IMG/VR virus record: IMGVR_UViG_3300029266_002412
Location: 1-50,409 of that record
Reading direction: 5' to 3' (one strand)
Length of the DNA stretch: 50,409 nucleotides
From: a virus
Each line of letters starts with the position of its first letter. Positions within the stretch are counted from its first letter, which is position 1. The position numbers were made by a program, and so were the translations under genes. A model generated the notes under the pieces. That model worked only from the letters and a program-made list of their open reading frames with translations, was not told the DNA's origin and made no database searches. Shown here piece by piece: positions 16,247-26,318 of this stretch.

Positions 16247-16415
16247 TTTCTATAACCTTTTCTTTTATTGTTTGTCTATAACCCTTGTTGTTAATAAATT
16301 CCATTAATGAGATCTTTACTAGTTCTCTAAATGTAATTTTTTCATCTATGGATAATTTCCTAAAACTATCCCATGACTTTATGTCTACTTTAACTGATGT
16401 TAATTTTTGTTTCAT
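16212..16415 (-). CDS. Ribbon-helix-helix-like small DNA-binding protein, 67 aa
   Basis: A 67-residue basic protein. LTSVKVDIKSWDSFRKLS forms a single N-terminal strand followed by a helix, then FRELVKISLMEFINNKGY as second helix: the strand-helix-helix layout of MetJ/Arc-type repressors. The tail is very basic (KEKVIENGKKENTIIRR). Its end overlaps the start of the GT4 gene by 35 bases, so it could autoregulate the sugar island transcript; that is an inference from position. A ribosome binding site (AAGGAGA) lies upstream, with a TATATTTATATA-rich stretch behind it. Confidence 0.7.
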   Translation of the reverse strand: MKQKLTSVKVDIKSWDSFRKLSIDEKITFRELVKISLMEFINNKGYRQTIKEKVIENGKKENTIIRR

Positions 16416-16462
16416 AACTATATCTCCTTGAATGCATATATAAATATATACCTATATATGTT

Positions 16463-16864
16463 TTATGAGATAATCACGATGCTTTTTTTTAATTTTTTTG
16501 CTTCTTTTATCATATTTTCTGTTCCTGATGTGTGGCCACCTTCTGGTATAAATGCTATTATCTTATCACAGTATTTAGCCAACATCTTATTTCTATGAAA
16601 AAAGTTTTTTGGTGCATATTTTTTACCATAATAGTTTTCATGCAATGCCGAATATAAGTTCTTTGGTGTGTGAGCTGGATTGAATTCTATATAATTACAG
16701 CCAAGATCTATTGCATATTTTTTAGCATATTTTTCTGCACCTATTAAACAGCCGCCTGAAACTACAGTTAGGTTTTCACCTACTCTTGATTTAAGTGCAA
16801 ATATTGCATCCTTTACTTTTCTATAATTCTGATATTCTATGCTTCCTATTATACCTATTTTCAT
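16463..16864 (-). CDS. SLOG/DUF2493-like Rossmann nucleotide-binding protein
   Basis: A 133-residue single-domain protein. MKIGIIGSIEYQNYRKVKDA, then NLTVVSGGCLIGAEKYAKKYA with the SGG-x-x-G-A loop, and CDKIIAFIPEGGHTSGTENM with the GGxxxGT loop are the hallmarks of SLOG-superfamily (YpsA/DprA-related, DUF2493-like) domains. These bind nucleotides or nucleotide derivatives; in phages their role is unproven. It overlaps the Cas4-like nuclease gene by four bases, so the two may be produced together. No membrane segment or partner domain is present. Confidence 0.8.
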   Translation of the reverse strand: MKIGIIGSIEYQNYRKVKDAIFALKSRVGENLTVVSGGCLIGAEKYAKKYAIDLGCNYIEFNPAHTPKNLYSALHENYYGKKYAPKNFFHRNKMLAKYCDKIIAFIPEGGHTSGTENMIKEAKKLKKSIVIIS

Positions 16865-17775
16865 ACAGCCATTCTTAGTTTAGGAGGGCATAGATCGTGT
16901 CGTTTTTTAAAAGGACAATATGTACATCCAGATTTAAGTGCTGGATATATACCATCAGGATTTCGCTTGCCATTTACAAATGCTTTTTCTACAAACTCAT
17001 CTAGAATTTTTGCTGTTTTATTCATAGAAGGCTTTCCAGCAGGCGGTGTATATATCTGTATCCGCTTTTGTGGAAAATCAAGATTTTCATATAGTTTACG
17101 TTTTACAATAAAGTATTCTATATCGATGTCTGATTCTTCTACACCATACTGTTTTGCAAAGTATTTTTTGTATATACGTAGCTGATCACCTTCGCCTTTT
17201 TTCTTCTTAGCTTTCCAGCCAAACATAGATGTTTTTATATCTATAATTTTTATCCTGTCACCTTCTTTCATTACAAGATCTACAAAACCCATAACCACTA
17301 TCTTGTCTGAGCCTTCTACCGGACACAGTATAGGTATTTCTACACCTAATAATTCTGTATTTTTTTTGGAGAAGTAAGCACCTCGACGTTTTTTGAATTC
17401 GTCTATAATCTGTACACCATCATTATAAAAGTCATTGATTTCTTCTGAAAAGCTAAAGTGCTTGCCGCCTTGTTCATCGACTGCCTTTTTATATTCTACC
17501 TTCATTGTATCTGAAAGTAGCTTGTGAAGATCTAGCTTGTCAGCATTTACTATAGATTCCTTGTACATCCTATCTAGGTAAGTCTGTAGCACCTCGTGCA
17601 TTGCAGTACCAAAGACCAAAAACATATTAGGTTCGAAGTCTCTTAGTTTATCTATATAAGCTAATTTCCACTGTAGTGGGCAATTTTTATACATATTTAT
17701 TTGGCTGTAAGATATTGTTGTCTTACCTTGCTTCCTTGCATGTATAGCTAAATCTTTTGGTGTCTTTATGTTCAT
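16861..17775 (-). CDS. PD-(D/E)XK exonuclease, Cas4/RecB-like
   Basis: A 304-residue RecB-family nuclease. ISYSQINMYKNCPLQWKLAY is the N-terminal SxSxLxxYxxCPxxW motif with the first iron-sulfur-type cysteine; VFGTAMHEVLQTYL carries the GxxxH; VMGFVDLVMKEGDRIKIIDIKT gives the catalytic D...D-x-K. The C-terminal SGCTYCPFKKRHDLCPP has three more cysteines, so a 4Fe-4S cluster as in Cas4/AddB is likely. Such phage enzymes trim DNA ends in recombination. A promoter-like element (site C) precedes it. There is no CRISPR array in the window, so a replication/recombination role is the simplest reading. Confidence 0.87.
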   Translation of the reverse strand: MNIKTPKDLAIHARKQGKTTISYSQINMYKNCPLQWKLAYIDKLRDFEPNMFLVFGTAMHEVLQTYLDRMYKESIVNADKLDLHKLLSDTMKVEYKKAVDEQGGKHFSFSEEINDFYNDGVQIIDEFKKRRGAYFSKKNTELLGVEIPILCPVEGSDKIVVMGFVDLVMKEGDRIKIIDIKTSMFGWKAKKKKGEGDQLRIYKKYFAKQYGVEESDIDIEYFIVKRKLYENLDFPQKRIQIYTPPAGKPSMNKTAKILDEFVEKAFVNGKRNPDGIYPALKSGCTYCPFKKRHDLCPPKLRMAV

Positions 17776-17794
17776 AATGAGTTTATTTATACTA

Positions 17795-17820
17795 CTAATA
17801 TACGCATAATTTCCGAGATA
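17795..17820 (-). promoter_or_regulatory. Shared phage promoter-like element (site C)
   Basis: Minus strand reads TATCTCGGAAATTATGCG then TATATTAG, upstream of the Cas4-like gene start at 17775. It matches TATGTCA-N8-TTTGTTATATTAG in its two halves. A T4-late-like TATAAATA lies just downstream, before the ATG. Confidence 0.5.
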
Positions 17821-17826
17821 AAAAAA

Positions 17827-18114
17827 TTATTTGGTGGTTATTTTTGAATTATTTTTTATTAACTTGTCTAGGTATTGCTTTGCTTTAAGTAAATCTTCCA
17901 TACCATTTTTATGTCTCCATCTTGTAACATATTTTATTATGTTTCCTTCAAAGAAGTCAAGGCCTTGAGAGTGGGCATATTCCCACATCTCAATTCCCTT
18001 AGTATAATGTGCAGGATGCTTTACAATATCATCTTTAACCGTAACTACTTTCTCAGCAGCTGTAGATGTATTCAGTGCATTTGCTCTTACATTTGCCAAT
18101 GTATTATTAACCAC
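17827..18114 (-). CDS. DUF3310-like protein
   Basis: The C-terminal half, HPAHYTKGIEMWEYAHSQG then FFEGNIIKYVTRWRHKNGME and KAKQYLDKLI, is the DUF3310 signature (family form: HPxHY...GxExIdvi...F..GNaiKYl.R...Kg....DLkKA..Yl). I use the GTG at 18114, which overlaps the stop of the upstream gene and follows AAAGGA; another GTG at 18156 would add 14 residues inside that gene. The N-terminal 40 residues are a polar linker. DUF3310 proteins are widespread in phages and have been linked to nucleotide metabolism without a settled function. It belongs to a small-gene run after groEL. Confidence 0.85.
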   Translation of the reverse strand: MVNNTLANVRANALNTSTAAEKVVTVKDDIVKHPAHYTKGIEMWEYAHSQGLDFFEGNIIKYVTRWRHKNGMEDLLKAKQYLDKLIKNNSKITTK

Positions 18115-18355
18115 TTGGCTGATCCTTTGGTAAAAATCCTTTATTAATATGTCCACATTCAGTGCACCTGTATATCTGTATAGGTATAAGAGTTTCTTTT
18201 CCTGTTGGTGACATCACTGCAGAAAGCTGTTTAAACATGAAAGCTGGTTCGAACGTTTGGCATTCGCATTTTTCACACAACATATCTTCTAAGTCATTTG
18301 GATTAATATTCAACTGCTGCTGCTGTGGTTGGTTTAAGTTTATTTCTTTTCCCAT
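18107..18355 (-). CDS. Zinc-ribbon-like small protein, 82 aa
   Basis: An 82-residue protein with MLCEKCECQTFEPAF and IQIYRCTECGHINKGFLP, two CxxC pairs separated by about 30 residues: the spacing of a zinc ribbon. The N terminus (LNQPQQQQLNINPND) is glutamine-rich and probably disordered. Similar small ribbons in T4-like phages are annotated only as conserved hypothetical. It may bind nucleic acid or a host polymerase subunit, but no direct evidence exists. It lies between the T9SS-like secreted protein and DUF3310 on one transcript. Confidence 0.78.
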   Translation of the reverse strand: MGKEINLNQPQQQQLNINPNDLEDMLCEKCECQTFEPAFMFKQLSAVMSPTGKETLIPIQIYRCTECGHINKGFLPKDQPSG

Positions 18356-18873
18356 TATTTTACTCTTATATATTTTTTGTTATTTCTAATGTACATTGTT
18401 CCAATAGGAGCTTGTTTTAGCTCTCTACCTTGTAAGTCATATACTATATTGTACATGCCTTCGTTTTTAATTAGTTCTTCAATACCTGTAGTATTACCTT
18501 GTGAATTATATAATACCCATGTGTATGTATTCTGATCAAAAACTAACGAATCGCATTTAGTACATACTTCCATTATACCTGCTTCCCAAAGCATAATGTC
18601 ATAACATACCTTTAGTGTGTCTGTTGTTAATACCTGTCCGAAATAAGCATACTGTCCATCTGCTGAATAACATGTATTTGAATTACATACTTGCCATAAT
18701 ACCAACATAGAATCTGGATTATGTACCATTGCAGATGTATCTAGGCCTATGCTTAATCCTTGACTTTGATCTGTCCAATATGTTATTGAATCACAGCAGA
18801 AATATAATGTTGATTGCTGTGCTTGTGTTTGTAGTCCAAGCGAGACTAATAATATTATTAAATACTTTTTCAT
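18355..18873 (-). CDS. Secreted protein with T9SS-like C-terminal sorting domain
   Basis: A 172-residue protein with a signal peptide (MKKYLIILLVSLGLQTQAQ, cleavage probably near residue 18) and six or more cysteines in the mature part (FCCDSITYW, VCNSNTCYS, EVCTKCDS). The last 40 residues, NIVYDLQGRELKQAPIGTMY then IRNNKKYIRVK, fit the type A sorting domain of Bacteroidota type IX secretion substrates (family form: ..vydlxGrxv......G.Yi.....k..k). T9SS cargo is carried across the outer membrane and often anchored there. I infer export to the host surface, with superinfection exclusion or envelope modification possible. It follows groEL directly, with no sugar-binding or catalytic motif. Confidence 0.8.
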   Translation of the reverse strand: MKKYLIILLVSLGLQTQAQQSTLYFCCDSITYWTDQSQGLSIGLDTSAMVHNPDSMLVLWQVCNSNTCYSADGQYAYFGQVLTTDTLKVCYDIMLWEAGIMEVCTKCDSLVFDQNTYTWVLYNSQGNTTGIEELIKNEGMYNIVYDLQGRELKQAPIGTMYIRNNKKYIRVK

Positions 18874-18874
18874 A

Positions 18875-20810
<1,936 letters not shown>

Positions 20811-20812
20811 AT

Positions 20813-21523
20813 TTAACTCTCCTTTTCTAATTGTAATTCATATTCTGATTTTGTGCATGTAACACCTGTTTGCTCTTTTACAAGTTCAGGTGTTGTACAT
20901 GACTGATTGAAACTTGCAAATTCTGTATGTGATTTCCACCTACCGCAGCCTGCAAATAGACAGCCAAACGCATTAGATAGATAATCAGCCTTAGCGTATT
21001 CGCATTTCTTTGTTACGTCACACATAGGCTTAAAGCCATACGCCATTTCAATACCTGCTTCTAACATCTTCTGTCTTAATAGCCAATGTAAACCTACAAT
21101 GAACTCTTCTTCACAAAACTGTAACCTTCTTGCCATCTGGCCTCTTAGTGAACCTATGGTTTGTTCTACGACATAACTACATTCTCTAGACATAAGATTT
21201 AGTGATGATGGTTCTACTTGAGAATCCATATCCTGGTTCTCATCTCTTAATTCTTCTAGCTCTTCCAGGGTTTCCATTACTTCTTTTTTAAATTCAGGAT
21301 CTTTCTCCATAGTATCCCACACTTGGGTATATACTACGTAGTTAGGTTCTTCACTAACTTTATAATCTTTAAATTTTATACCTACTCTAGCTCTTGAATG
21401 CTGGTCGAATTGACATACAGGGGTTCCTGTTACTTTATAAGAGATCATCCCTGAATCTTCTTGGTAACTAAGAATTTCTACGCCTAAGCATTCAATACCT
21501 TTTTTAACTATAACTTTATTCAT
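20813..21523 (-). CDS. Unknown Cys-rich phage protein, 236 aa
   Basis: A 236-residue protein. The N-terminal third is beta-rich (VKKGIECLGVEILSYQED ... VTGTPVCQFDQHSRARVGI); the middle is strongly acidic and helical (EVMETLEELEELRDENQD), likely coiled coil; the C-terminal third is cysteine-rich (PMCDVTKKCEYAK, NAFGCLFAGCGRWKSH, FNQSCTTPELV). Eight or so cysteines there could hold zinc or an iron-sulfur cluster. I recognise no family. It overlaps the ThyX-like gene by eight bases and precedes groES by three, so it is co-expressed with both. A link to thymidylate synthesis or chaperonin work is possible but unproven. Confidence 0.7.
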   Translation of the reverse strand: MNKVIVKKGIECLGVEILSYQEDSGMISYKVTGTPVCQFDQHSRARVGIKFKDYKVSEEPNYVVYTQVWDTMEKDPEFKKEVMETLEELEELRDENQDMDSQVEPSSLNLMSRECSYVVEQTIGSLRGQMARRLQFCEEEFIVGLHWLLRQKMLEAGIEMAYGFKPMCDVTKKCEYAKADYLSNAFGCLFAGCGRWKSHTEFASFNQSCTTPELVKEQTGVTCTKSEYELQLEKES

Positions 21524-22331
21524 CTGTAAATAACTTTTTATCTGATTCGCTTAGATCTTCGAATTTAATGTCTGTAATATATTTTAGTACATCTTCTGTA
21601 TTGTTGTGTATAACCTTTAAGTATTCTCCTATCAAAGGAAACTTATCTGCTACAGATTCTATAACTTTTAAATACAATTCGCTCATTGCCCATTCTTTAT
21701 TATCTATCTGATCAAATTTACCTGACGCATTGAAACCTCGCATGCTTACAAGTGATAATAGATTTTGGCCAAAATGATATGAATGCTGATAGCTTTGAGG
21801 CAAGAAAGATCTTGCAGATTGCCAAGAAGCTTGGTCTGTATCTAATGCTTTTGCATATAAACCTTTAAGTCGCTTCATTACTCTTTTCTGCTTTGAGCTA
21901 AGCTCATCAAGAGTAACAATGTCCACATCAGATTTGTTATTGTCTCTACAGCCTATACTCATAAAACTAGTAAAAGGAGTTTGTGTATGGTAATCGAAAA
22001 GCCATCTTGGCACGCCTCTTACTCTGAATATAAACTGCACCATCTCCCTAGCTTGAGGTAAAGTGTTGTGTGTTAATACAGCCTTGACTACTTCTAGCTT
22101 ACCTTCCGGTGAAGTAATTGGCCACTTTCGTTCAAACTCATTGTCTCCCCAAGTAGATGTGCTTGTAACAAACATAGACTTATAAGGATTTGACATGTGA
22201 TCTTCTAACGTGACCTCCACCTCATCTTGTAATAATTTGAATTCTGTTTTTAGTAGTGGCTGTTCTTCAGGTAATGTTCCCATCACAATTCTCAGATTCT
22301 CAACCACGTCGTAACTTAATTTATCTTGCAT
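21516..22331 (-). CDS. Divergent ThyX-like (flavin-dependent thymidylate synthase family) protein
   Basis: A 271-residue protein with REMVQFIFRVRGVPRWLFDY then HTQTPFTSF near residues 95-123, matching the ThyX region in which an R(H)R-x7-S motif follows helix FxFR-x-x-PR; here the canonical RHRxxS is replaced by DYHTQTPFTS. SARSFLPQSYQHSYHF, then QNLLSLVSMRGF and KEWAMSELYLKVIESVADKF, corresponds to ThyX's R-x-x-LP...N-x-R-x-L...AQ-x-E-I-R segments. ThyX makes dTMP from dUMP with FAD and folate. The loss of RHRxxS means activity or substrate may differ, for example a modified pyrimidine. A promoter-like element lies upstream. Confidence 0.6.
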   Translation of the reverse strand: MQDKLSYDVVENLRIVMGTLPEEQPLLKTEFKLLQDEVEVTLEDHMSNPYKSMFVTSTSTWGDNEFERKWPITSPEGKLEVVKAVLTHNTLPQAREMVQFIFRVRGVPRWLFDYHTQTPFTSFMSIGCRDNNKSDVDIVTLDELSSKQKRVMKRLKGLYAKALDTDQASWQSARSFLPQSYQHSYHFGQNLLSLVSMRGFNASGKFDQIDNKEWAMSELYLKVIESVADKFPLIGEYLKVIHNNTEDVLKYITDIKFEDLSESDKKLFTDE

Positions 22332-22356
22332 ATTTCATAACCTTTTTTATTATATA

Positions 22357-22382
22357 TAAATATAACAAAACTTTCCGATATA
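22357..22382 (-). promoter_or_regulatory. Shared phage promoter-like element (site A)
   Basis: Minus strand reads TATATCGGAAAGTTTTG then TTATATTTA, with a ribosome binding site and ATG at 22331 about 25 bases beyond. It is nearly identical to site B before the membrane-protein gene at 39802 (only one base differs across the 26). Confidence 0.6.
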
Positions 22383-22388
22383 AGGAAA

Positions 22389-25300
22389 TTATATTAACTT
22401 TTTTATCGAAGAGTTTTTGCTTTTTGTGAAACCGAACTTGTTTTTTGACGAAGGTATTAATACAAATTCACCTTCTTTTAATCCTGCAATGTCCCTTGTA
22501 TTGAATATGGTAATATATAACTGTTTTAAATCATCTTCTAATACGATCTTGTAAAATTCTCTACCTGTTTTTTTAGATTTCTTAATAATTATTTTATTTA
22601 TTATACCATACATTTGAAACTGACCTTTATCTAAATCATCAGGTATTTGCTTTGGGCTAGTTAACTGGCGTATTATATCAGGTGCGTTGTCTTGAAAGAA
22701 TTCTGTATATTTAACAAAAGGATGCTGGCTGAAATAAAAGTCAAAGTACTTCTTTTCAAATGCAAACTTTTCAGATTTCTGCCAATCCTTTTCACCTACA
22801 TTAGATTCTAATACTTCTTTTACTTTGTCATCTACATTTTCTTTCTTCTTAAGATTTTTACATGCAGTAAGTACCTCTTCTAATATCTTTGAATTATCGA
22901 AAACAGTTTTAAAATATCCTAGTCTACACAAAGGTTCATATGTACGTTTCGTAACTTTGTTTTCAATTATAAAATTAACAAGATCTGGTATTGTTTTTAT
23001 CTGATCTGGTTTAATTGAGTTTATAAGTGCAGCATCTTTGTCAGGCACACCTTTAACTAAGTTTAAGCCGAATTTTATAGAGTCACGTTCTCTATCTATT
23101 TCAAATTTATTACCTGTTTGGCCGATAATGAATTCATTGAATCTTATACCTTTACCTTCGATCTGTTTAACAAACCAACTTAATTCATCGTTTGTAGAAT
23201 GATTAAGTAGTGATGCGTAATATTCTTTAGGATAGTGAACTTTTTGCCACATAGATATATAAGCATTCATAGCATATGCAAGTGAGTGAGACTTGTTAAA
23301 TGAATATTCAGAATATTTACCTAAAACATCAAGTAATTCATCTATATCCTTGTCTTCCATACCTTTTGCTCTAGCTCCTTTCTTAAATCTATCAAGCATG
23401 TCATAAAAATTACCTTTTTTAGCTTGATTACCTTTGTGCAACAACTTAAGGATTTTTCTACCACCATCTGCTTCAGCTAATGTAAATCCACCTATCTGCT
23501 GTAATATAAACATAATCTGCTCTTGGAATATTGGAACACCTAGCGACTCACCTAATATATCCCAAAGAATTGGAGATTTTTTGTCTAGAAGCTTTTTTGC
23601 CTCTTCCGGATTTTCGCGGTTTTTGAGATATTCATCAATTCCACCGGCCTGGATTATGGCAGGGCGAAACATTGCATTGATAGAAGAAAGATCGATAATA
23701 TTTTTTGGCTTAATTGTTCGGATTAAATTTATCATATTATCTGATCCAAATTGAAATATGTCCTTGCAGTTACCTGTTTCAAACTCATCATAAACAGCCT
23801 TATCATCAAAGTCAGATTTTAGTATCTCTTCTTCTAGACCATATTTTCCATGATCTTTTTCTATCAACTTAAATGTATCATTAATAACCGATGCTGCTTT
23901 TAAGCCTAGAATATCTAACTTACAATAACCTAGATCACTTACTTCACGTTCATCTCCACCTTCCTGTACACCGGTAACAATTTCACCTTTCAATCTTAGC
24001 AGAGGTATTTCTGATTTGTCTAGATCTTTATTGCTTACAAGTATACCTGATGCATGTCTACCTGTTTGTCTTACCATACCTACCATCTTAGGTGCTACCT
24101 TTAAAAACAATTCTTTGTTATCTTTTATAAATGCCATAAGATCTTTTTCACCTTTTTTCTGAGCAATAGTAAAAGCATTTTTTATTTCTATTTCTATAGG
24201 TGAGTTAGGATCCTCTCCAAAATATCCTGTAAGTTTATTTGATAGAACAAAGTCTAGTTCATGTATTCTACATAAATCTTTTACAGTAGTCTTTGCACCG
24301 AACTTACCAAAGTTTGCGATGTGACATACACGTTCAGTACCAAACTTATCTTTAAGATAACCTTCACATAGCTTTTGAGTATCAGAATCTATATCTAAAT
24401 CTACATCTGCAGGGTCAATTCTAGCAGGGTTTAAGAACCTTTCGAAAATTAGATTATGTCTAATCGGATCGATCTTTGTAATATCTAGCACAAATAAAAC
24501 AAGAGAACCACCTGCTGAACCTCTACCTGCACCTGTTGCACCACCTACTTTATATACAAAGTTGTTTAACAGATCATCTAAAATAAGGAAGTAGTCAATA
24601 AATCCTTTCGATTTTATAATGTCCAATTCATATTTTAATCTATCTGTATATTCTTTATTATTGTCAGGTAGTAAGCCATTGCCTATCTTCTCAACCCATT
24701 TTACTTTAAGCTTTTCCATAAATTCAGATTCACTTTGCTGTTTGTCTTCATGATACTTAGGAAAGTTATCTGGATATTTAGGTAGTTCTATGTTAACCTT
24801 GTCGTTTATTTCGAATGTAGAATCGATTGCCAATTCTAGGAATTTCTTATCCATTCCATATTTCTCTGCTTCAGCATATATCTCATCTATCTCTTTGATG
24901 TATAACGAGTGAACACTATAGAACCAATCTTCTACTGGATACGATTGCACTGTTTCACGCTGACGTATTACATATAACAAGTATTGGATGTACCAATCAT
25001 CTTTATTTGCGTAGTGATAATCTAAAGAAAACACAGGTTTTATTCCTGTTTTTTCATACACCTTGTGGTAAAAGTTATTACATTGCATCTGCATATCAAG
25101 ATTGTTAAGCTGTATTTCAAGATAGAAGTCTTCACCAAACTTATCTCTATACTTTTTAATAAGCTTTAATGCCTCAACCTCATTTCCAGATAATATGTAT
25201 TGATTCCACTTTGATTGTAAGCACCCTGTAGTAATTATATTATTTTCATCTAAAGTGTTGTATACTTTATCCATACTAGATAAAGGCTTTCTATAAAATG

Positions 25301-25742
25301 TATCGAAACTTGAATTTGAAACCTTTAATATATTTTTAACACCTTCATAGTTTTTAGAATAAACAAGAGTGTGATTGTTTGCAGCAGCTGATTTGTCTAG
25401 GTGTTCACCGGCATCACCTATTACATCGATGGAGCCTTTTTTTAGATCTAAGAATTTTTCATGATCACTATGATATAAATCATTAGTATATAATTCACAG
25501 CCTATAATTGGATTTAGATTGTTTTCCCTTGCTTGTGTATAAAACTTAGAGAACGAAGACATGTTGCCATGCTCTGTCAATGATATACCTGGTGCACCTA
25601 CCTCTTTTGCACGAGTCATTATATCCTCTATCTTTGTTACACCATCTCCTTGTGAGTAAGTAGAATGGCCGTGCAAAGGAACATAGTTTGTAAATTTATT
25701 TCCTGTTTTGTACTTTAGTTTGTAGTCACATTTTTGACACAT
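22389..25742 (-). CDS. dnaE: DNA polymerase III alpha subunit (family C), DnaE-like
   Basis: A 1117-residue replicative polymerase. A PHP domain opens near residue 20 (YVPLHGHSTYSQGDG, ISLTEHGNMSSF); GAGRGSAGGSLVLFVLDI at about 404-421 is the catalytic GRGSAAGS segment; PADVDLDIDSD at about 444-454 is the PDIDIDF-type motif with two catalytic aspartates. The palm and fingers (YSEYSFNKSHSLAYAM) are followed by a C-terminal OB-fold-like region (FYKIVLEDDLKQLYITIFN). Family C polymerases are the bacterial replicases and are uncommon in phages. The beta-clamp-binding motif was not identified. A promoter-like element precedes it. Confidence 0.95.
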   Translation of the reverse strand: MCQKCDYKLKYKTGNKFTNYVPLHGHSTYSQGDGVTKIEDIMTRAKEVGAPGISLTEHGNMSSFSKFYTQARENNLNPIIGCELYTNDLYHSDHEKFLDLKKGSIDVIGDAGEHLDKSAAANNHTLVYSKNYEGVKNILKVSNSSFDTFYRKPLSSMDKVYNTLDENNIITTGCLQSKWNQYILSGNEVEALKLIKKYRDKFGEDFYLEIQLNNLDMQMQCNNFYHKVYEKTGIKPVFSLDYHYANKDDWYIQYLLYVIRQRETVQSYPVEDWFYSVHSLYIKEIDEIYAEAEKYGMDKKFLELAIDSTFEINDKVNIELPKYPDNFPKYHEDKQQSESEFMEKLKVKWVEKIGNGLLPDNNKEYTDRLKYELDIIKSKGFIDYFLILDDLLNNFVYKVGGATGAGRGSAGGSLVLFVLDITKIDPIRHNLIFERFLNPARIDPADVDLDIDSDTQKLCEGYLKDKFGTERVCHIANFGKFGAKTTVKDLCRIHELDFVLSNKLTGYFGEDPNSPIEIEIKNAFTIAQKKGEKDLMAFIKDNKELFLKVAPKMVGMVRQTGRHASGILVSNKDLDKSEIPLLRLKGEIVTGVQEGGDEREVSDLGYCKLDILGLKAASVINDTFKLIEKDHGKYGLEEEILKSDFDDKAVYDEFETGNCKDIFQFGSDNMINLIRTIKPKNIIDLSSINAMFRPAIIQAGGIDEYLKNRENPEEAKKLLDKKSPILWDILGESLGVPIFQEQIMFILQQIGGFTLAEADGGRKILKLLHKGNQAKKGNFYDMLDRFKKGARAKGMEDKDIDELLDVLGKYSEYSFNKSHSLAYAMNAYISMWQKVHYPKEYYASLLNHSTNDELSWFVKQIEGKGIRFNEFIIGQTGNKFEIDRERDSIKFGLNLVKGVPDKDAALINSIKPDQIKTIPDLVNFIIENKVTKRTYEPLCRLGYFKTVFDNSKILEEVLTACKNLKKKENVDDKVKEVLESNVGEKDWQKSEKFAFEKKYFDFYFSQHPFVKYTEFFQDNAPDIIRQLTSPKQIPDDLDKGQFQMYGIINKIIIKKSKKTGREFYKIVLEDDLKQLYITIFNTRDIAGLKEGEFVLIPSSKNKFGFTKSKNSSIKKLI

Positions 25743-25766
25743 AGTTTACCTTTTTTATTTTATATT

Positions 25767-25794
25767 ATAATATAACAAATTTATGGGAGATATG
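25767..25794 (-). promoter_or_regulatory. Shared phage promoter-like element (site I)
   Basis: Minus strand reads CATATCTCCCATAAATTTG then TTATATTAT, about 25 bases before the DnaE start at 25742. It matches the TTTGTTATATTA right half exactly; the left half is less regular than in other sites. Confidence 0.5.
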
Positions 25795-25819
25795 AAAGGA
25801 TTTTGAGAAGTATTTTGCA

Positions 25820-25834
25820 AAAGTTATTAACAAT
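25820..25834. repeat. 15-bp sequence shared with 39897-39911 (AAAGTTATTAACAAT)
   Basis: The 15 bases AAAGTTATTAACAAT occur here and at 39897-39911. In both places they overlap or touch the stop codon of a minus-strand gene and lie just upstream of a promoter-like element. The core GTTATTAAC is a near-palindrome, so a protein-binding site is possible. Confidence 0.4.
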
Positions 25835-26318
25835 GAGTCCAGGGCTTTAAACCATTCTCCATAAATCTATGAAGAGATGTTATGTGAACATGTATTTTTC
25901 CAAACTTATATTCAGGCCAGCAAGTTATGAGTGCAGACATAATCATCATATAAGTCTGATTATCATAGCAGAAATTGTTATCAAAGTTTTGACTTCTTAC
26001 AAACACATGTATATCTATCTTTCCATCTCTTGCTATTGCCTGTATTGTAGAAAGACAAGCTGTTAAATATGGATTGTCTTGATATGTTTTATGAAGCACA
26101 CATTGCCTAGACTCTATACCTTTTGTTTCGCATATCTGTAAAATGTCTTCTATGATCTCGTTGCGTTCGATTTCATCGCCTTCTAAAGCAGGAGGTATTT
26201 TTTTACCCATAAATCCTGAATCAACCTCTACATCATAATTAAAATTGTATACTTCTCTATATGTGGAACTGCCTTGTGAGCTTAGCAGGCTTTCTATTTT
26301 CTGTGTTATTTTCTTCAT
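25827..26318 (-). CDS. ThyA/dCMP-hydroxymethylase-family protein, short
   Basis: A 163-residue protein with the core motifs of the thymidylate synthase superfamily. NPYLTACLSTIQAIARDGK aligns with the PCHxxxQFxxxDGKL active-site segment, the catalytic Cys being C88 and the following His replaced by Leu. HVFVRSQNFDNNFCYDNQTY matches LxxRSxDxxxGxPxNxxxY, giving the phosphate-binding Arg-Ser and the conserved Asn. KIHVHITSLHRFMEN corresponds to the late GDxHxY segment. Canonical enzymes are about 260-310 aa; the N-terminal region is missing or very short. Substrates in this family are dUMP or dCMP with methylene folate. The reaction here, methylation or hydroxymethylation, cannot be settled. It overlaps the reductase by 62 bases. 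Confidence 0.72.
   Translation of the reverse strand: MKKITQKIESLLSSQGSSTYREVYNFNYDVEVDSGFMGKKIPPALEGDEIERNEIIEDILQICETKGIESRQCVLHKTYQDNPYLTACLSTIQAIARDGKIDIHVFVRSQNFDNNFCYDNQTYMMIMSALITCWPEYKFGKIHVHITSLHRFMENGLKPWTHC

Noticed and set aside
16861-17775. CRISPR-associated Cas4 with a nearby array
   Set aside because: The nuclease resembles Cas4/RecB, but no direct-repeat array or cas1/cas2 was seen anywhere in the window.
25827-26318. Pseudogene of thyA
   Set aside because: Although short, the catalytic Cys, Arg-Ser and late His segments are intact and the frame is open, so it reads as a compact functional family member rather than a decayed gene.
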